From DAISJM01 sp036821485 (GTDB taxonomy: Bacteria; Verrucomicrobiota; Kiritimatiellia; CAIQIC01; JAGNIJ01), in NCBI GenBank assembly GCA_036821485.1, contig DAISJM010000088.1, positions 1 through 8,293 on the forward strand: a stretch of 8,293 bases of DNA, given 5' to 3'. Below the pieces are notes generated by a model. The model did not search any database. It was given only the letters and a program-made list of their open reading frames with translations, and was not told the origin of the DNA. Shown piece after piece: positions 7,701 to 8,293 of the stretch. A program made the translations under genes and the position numbers. Numbering within the stretch: the stretch's first letter is position 1; every line of letters starts with the position of its first letter.

Positions 7701-8116
7701 AACGCCGTGGCCAGATCTTCTCTCGCTCCGGTGTGAACCTCGTGATGAATCCCCGCGAGACTGAGACGCACGTGACCGTTGGTGTCCACCATGATGACGT
7801 CCAGATAACCGTAATGGTGCTGCAGCGAGCGAAACCGCTGGAGGATGTACTCGGGCGACGAGGCAGGATTGGCAAACCACTGCTCGACGCCGGCGGCCAA
7901 GAAGGAACTGCTGGATAGCTCCTCCGCCTCCCCAAGCTGATCCTCGCGCCACGCAACAATCTGACCCACCTTTAACTGTGCGATCGTCTCGAGATCCGGC
8001 TCGATGTCCTGCCGCACGTAATCCTGCTGCATCCGGTAGAACCACGCGCCCCCGGCCACGATACAGAGGATGGCCACTACCAGAAGCACCGCCAGCCATT
8101 TCGGAAATGTGCTCAT
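4697..8116 (-). CDS. Membrane-bound multi-PAS sensor histidine kinase (Cache-like, 4 PAS, HisKA, HATPase_c)
   Basis: A 1139-residue sensor kinase expected to autophosphorylate on His and pass the phosphate to an unseen response regulator. Helix 1 is at about residues 7-27 and helix 2 at about 295-318. The 270 residues between them are probably periplasmic and resemble a double-Cache sensor, which is a fold-level guess. Four PAS domains follow at about 340-460, 471-588, 629-748 and 757-875; three end in the usual DIT(D/E)RK linker. A coiled coil leads to HisKA, with the phosphoacceptor His916 in SYSVSHDLRAPLR. HATPase_c has the N box NLIENAWKFT (1026-1035), G1 DNGAGFD (1076-1082), F box GAFQRLH and G2 GTGLGLA (1104-1110). 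There is no receiver domain. An odd insert of about 16 residues (around 1047-1069) between the N and G1 boxes is encoded by a repeat. The frame is open 33 codons further upstream, but that stretch overlaps the preceding gene and is low complexity. The ATG at 8116 directly precedes the signal anchor and follows AAAGAGA, so I chose it. Confidence 0.93.
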   Translation of the reverse strand: MSTFPKWLAVLLVVAILCIVAGGAWFYRMQQDYVRQDIEPDLETIAQLKVGQIVAWREDQLGEAEELSSSSFLAAGVEQWFANPASSPEYILQRFRSLQHHYGYLDVIMVDTNGHVRLSLAGIHHEVHTGAREDLATALREGRPVLTDLHTGEVAAAPHVSAIAPLFVGAGSERRAIGAVILVNDASKFLYPLVQSWPTPSESSETLLIRRDGDSALFLNNLKYKPDAALKLRIPLTQTNVPAVMAIGGRTGVVYGLDYRGVPVVSVVRPIPGSPWFMVSKMDAAEAFAGWRFRSVLILALLLGLLLLLGAMVGMVWLKKSGEYYRELYKAEAERHETEERYRATLMSVGDAVIATDAGGRVEILNAVAEKLTGWQQDEAIGRPLEEVFHIINEDTRAKVENPVSQVVREGIVVGLANHTLLVSRDGTERAIADSGAPIHGADGKLVGVVLVFRDQTEMREAERSVREAEEHFRSFFDNAPMGKSITAPDGRLIRVNPAFCAMLGYSAEEMQRMSFADITYPEDLPETRECVRSLLAGKQDTWRMEKRYVARDGRAIWTHVTTTLRSDERGAPLYFLTHIIDITDRKQAESERRGLLEQSDRDRRALLGILEDQRRAEVMLRAAAEKRRELEVIINRSPAVAFLWKAEEGWPVEYVSENVKQFGISAEDLTTGRISFASLIHPDDLARVADEVAMHSRDGGSDEYTQEYRLLLPDSRIIWLYDRTWIRRGEQGKITHYQGIVVDITERKKAEVALRESEQRFRSLVNTIPDLVWLKNPDGVYLACNHRFTEFFGAEEEKILGRTDYDFVDRKVADSFREHDRKAMEAGGPSVNEEWVTFASDGHRELLETIKTPLSDTEGRVIGVLGVGRDITDRKKVEEEIHRLNEELEQRVRERTAELEAANKELESFSYSVSHDLRAPLRSIDGFSQAVLEESEKQLSEGTLGNLRRVRAAAQQMSRLIDGMLGLARLTRREMRRREVDMGPIAAELVRTLRKTDTGRQVEVEIGQNLVVHGDPDMLKIVVQNLIENAWKFTGKTEKARIEFGVMEQGSDGVMGHPNTPELQNSKTQVFFVRDNGAGFDPTYAGKLFGAFQRLHAESEFSGTGLGLASVQRILLRHGGKIWAEGAVGKGATFYFTV
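4915..4984 (-). repeat. Phased palindromic octamer array inside the kinase ATP-binding domain
   Basis: On the plus strand three octamers run in one orientation (TGGAGTTC at 4915-4922 and 4923-4930, TGGAGTGT at 4931-4938), and then four run in the opposite orientation (ACTCCATC, ACTCCCCT, GCTCCATC, ACTCCAAA from 4953 to 4984). A small central hairpin, TGGG-ATGC-CCCA, occupies 4939-4950. Every GGAGT core on the left lies opposite an ACTCC-type core on the right about one centre (4944.5), so the whole folds as an interrupted hairpin. It is translated as about residues 1045-1068 of the kinase, including GHPNTPELQNSKT, and accounts for an extra 16 residues compared with the neighbouring kinase. 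Confidence 0.8.
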
Positions 8117-8121
8117 ACCCG

Positions 8122-8128
8122 TCTCTTT
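8122..8128 (-). promoter_or_regulatory. Weak Shine-Dalgarno supporting the ATG at 8116
   Basis: AAAGAGA on the minus strand ends 5 nt before ATG at 8116-8114. It is a modest anti-16S match, but it sits at an acceptable distance in the 46-nt gap after the preceding stop codon. It supports this start over the 33-codon upstream extension that would run into the preceding gene. Confidence 0.45.
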
Positions 8129-8162
8129 GGTTCCAAGTTTCGGCACTCGCTGCTTCTCCCCT

Positions 8163-8293
8163 TCACTCCCCCGCCCCATACCTCTTCTTCTCCCCCGCAC
8201 TTTCCAGCAACTCATTCACCTCGCGCTTCAGTTCCGCAATTCGCTCCTCGCGCCCCAGCGTCACATCGTGCCACCGGCGCAACTCGGCCATCT
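8163..8293 (-). CDS. C-terminal tail of a sensory (probably PAS-type) signalling protein, partial
   Basis: Reading leftward from the window edge there is an open frame of 42 complete codons ending in TGA at 8165-8163; the start lies outside the window. The visible residues begin MAELRRWHDVTLGREERI and continue through LKREVNELL to a charged end, KKRYGAGE. From general knowledge, this kind of Arg/Glu-rich helix with an ELKREVNELL core is common at the C-terminus of environmental PAS-domain proteins, where it usually forms a coiled coil after the last sensory domain. Many such proteins have no HATPase_c domain, so this gene may encode a sensor or receiver-PAS adaptor instead of a complete kinase. 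That is inference, since no catalytic or sensory domain is visible. The next gene starts 46 nt downstream on the same strand, which suggests co-transcription. The ATG at 8291-8289 is probably internal, because the tail normally follows a larger protein. Confidence 0.72.
   Translation of the reverse strand, partial: MAELRRWHDVTLGREERIAELKREVNELLESAGEKKRYGAGE

Noticed and set aside
8117..8215. A 33-residue N-terminal extension of the multi-PAS kinase
   Set aside because: It overlaps the preceding gene, is low-complexity basic sequence, and would place a charged stretch before the signal anchor. The ATG at 8116 is better placed.

Overview
The window looks like a piece of a GC-rich chromosome from an environmental Gram-negative bacterium. 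All of its genes lie on the minus strand and encode membrane-anchored sensory signal-transduction proteins. Large multi-PAS kinases, a PocR sensory domain, and intergenic DNA crowded with short degenerate repeats are what I would expect of PVC-group bacteria (Planctomycetota, Verrucomicrobiota, Kiritimatiellota, Lentisphaerota), Desulfobacterota or candidate phyla such as Omnitrophota. No marker gene fixes the taxon, so this placement is an inference with low confidence.

Layout in transcription order (right to left). (1) 8293-8163: the last 42 codons of a gene that enters from the right edge, ending in a coiled-coil tail of the kind found on PAS-type sensor proteins. (2) 8116-4697: a 1139-residue sensor histidine kinase starting 46 nt after that stop codon. 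It has two membrane helices around a periplasmic Cache-like region, four PAS domains, and a HisKA plus HATPase_c core. (3) 4696-4254: a 443-nt pyrimidine-rich gap made of short degenerate repeats. (4) 4253-117: a 1378-residue sensor histidine kinase with a signal sequence, two periplasmic SBP_bac_3 (Venus-flytrap) domains as in BvgS, one membrane helix, a PocR domain, three PAS domains, and HisKA plus HATPase_c. (5) 116-1: more of the same repeat DNA.

Both complete kinases have the phosphoacceptor His and the N, G1, F and G2 ATP-binding boxes, so both look active. Neither carries a receiver or HPt domain and no response regulator is visible, so the partner proteins must be encoded elsewhere. 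The first gene and kinase (2) are probably co-transcribed. Kinase (1) has its own Shine-Dalgarno sequence and is separated by the repeat-filled gap.

The least ordinary signals are structural. A phased, palindromic array of octamers is inserted in frame in the ATP-binding domain of the second kinase. A block of about 66 bp straddling the stop codons of both kinases is much more conserved (about 91%) than the coding DNA just upstream of it (about 72%). The gap between the kinases is a mosaic of repeat families, one of which shares a 28-nt exact match with the 3' flank of the other kinase. I did not find a clearly new enzymatic or defence system.
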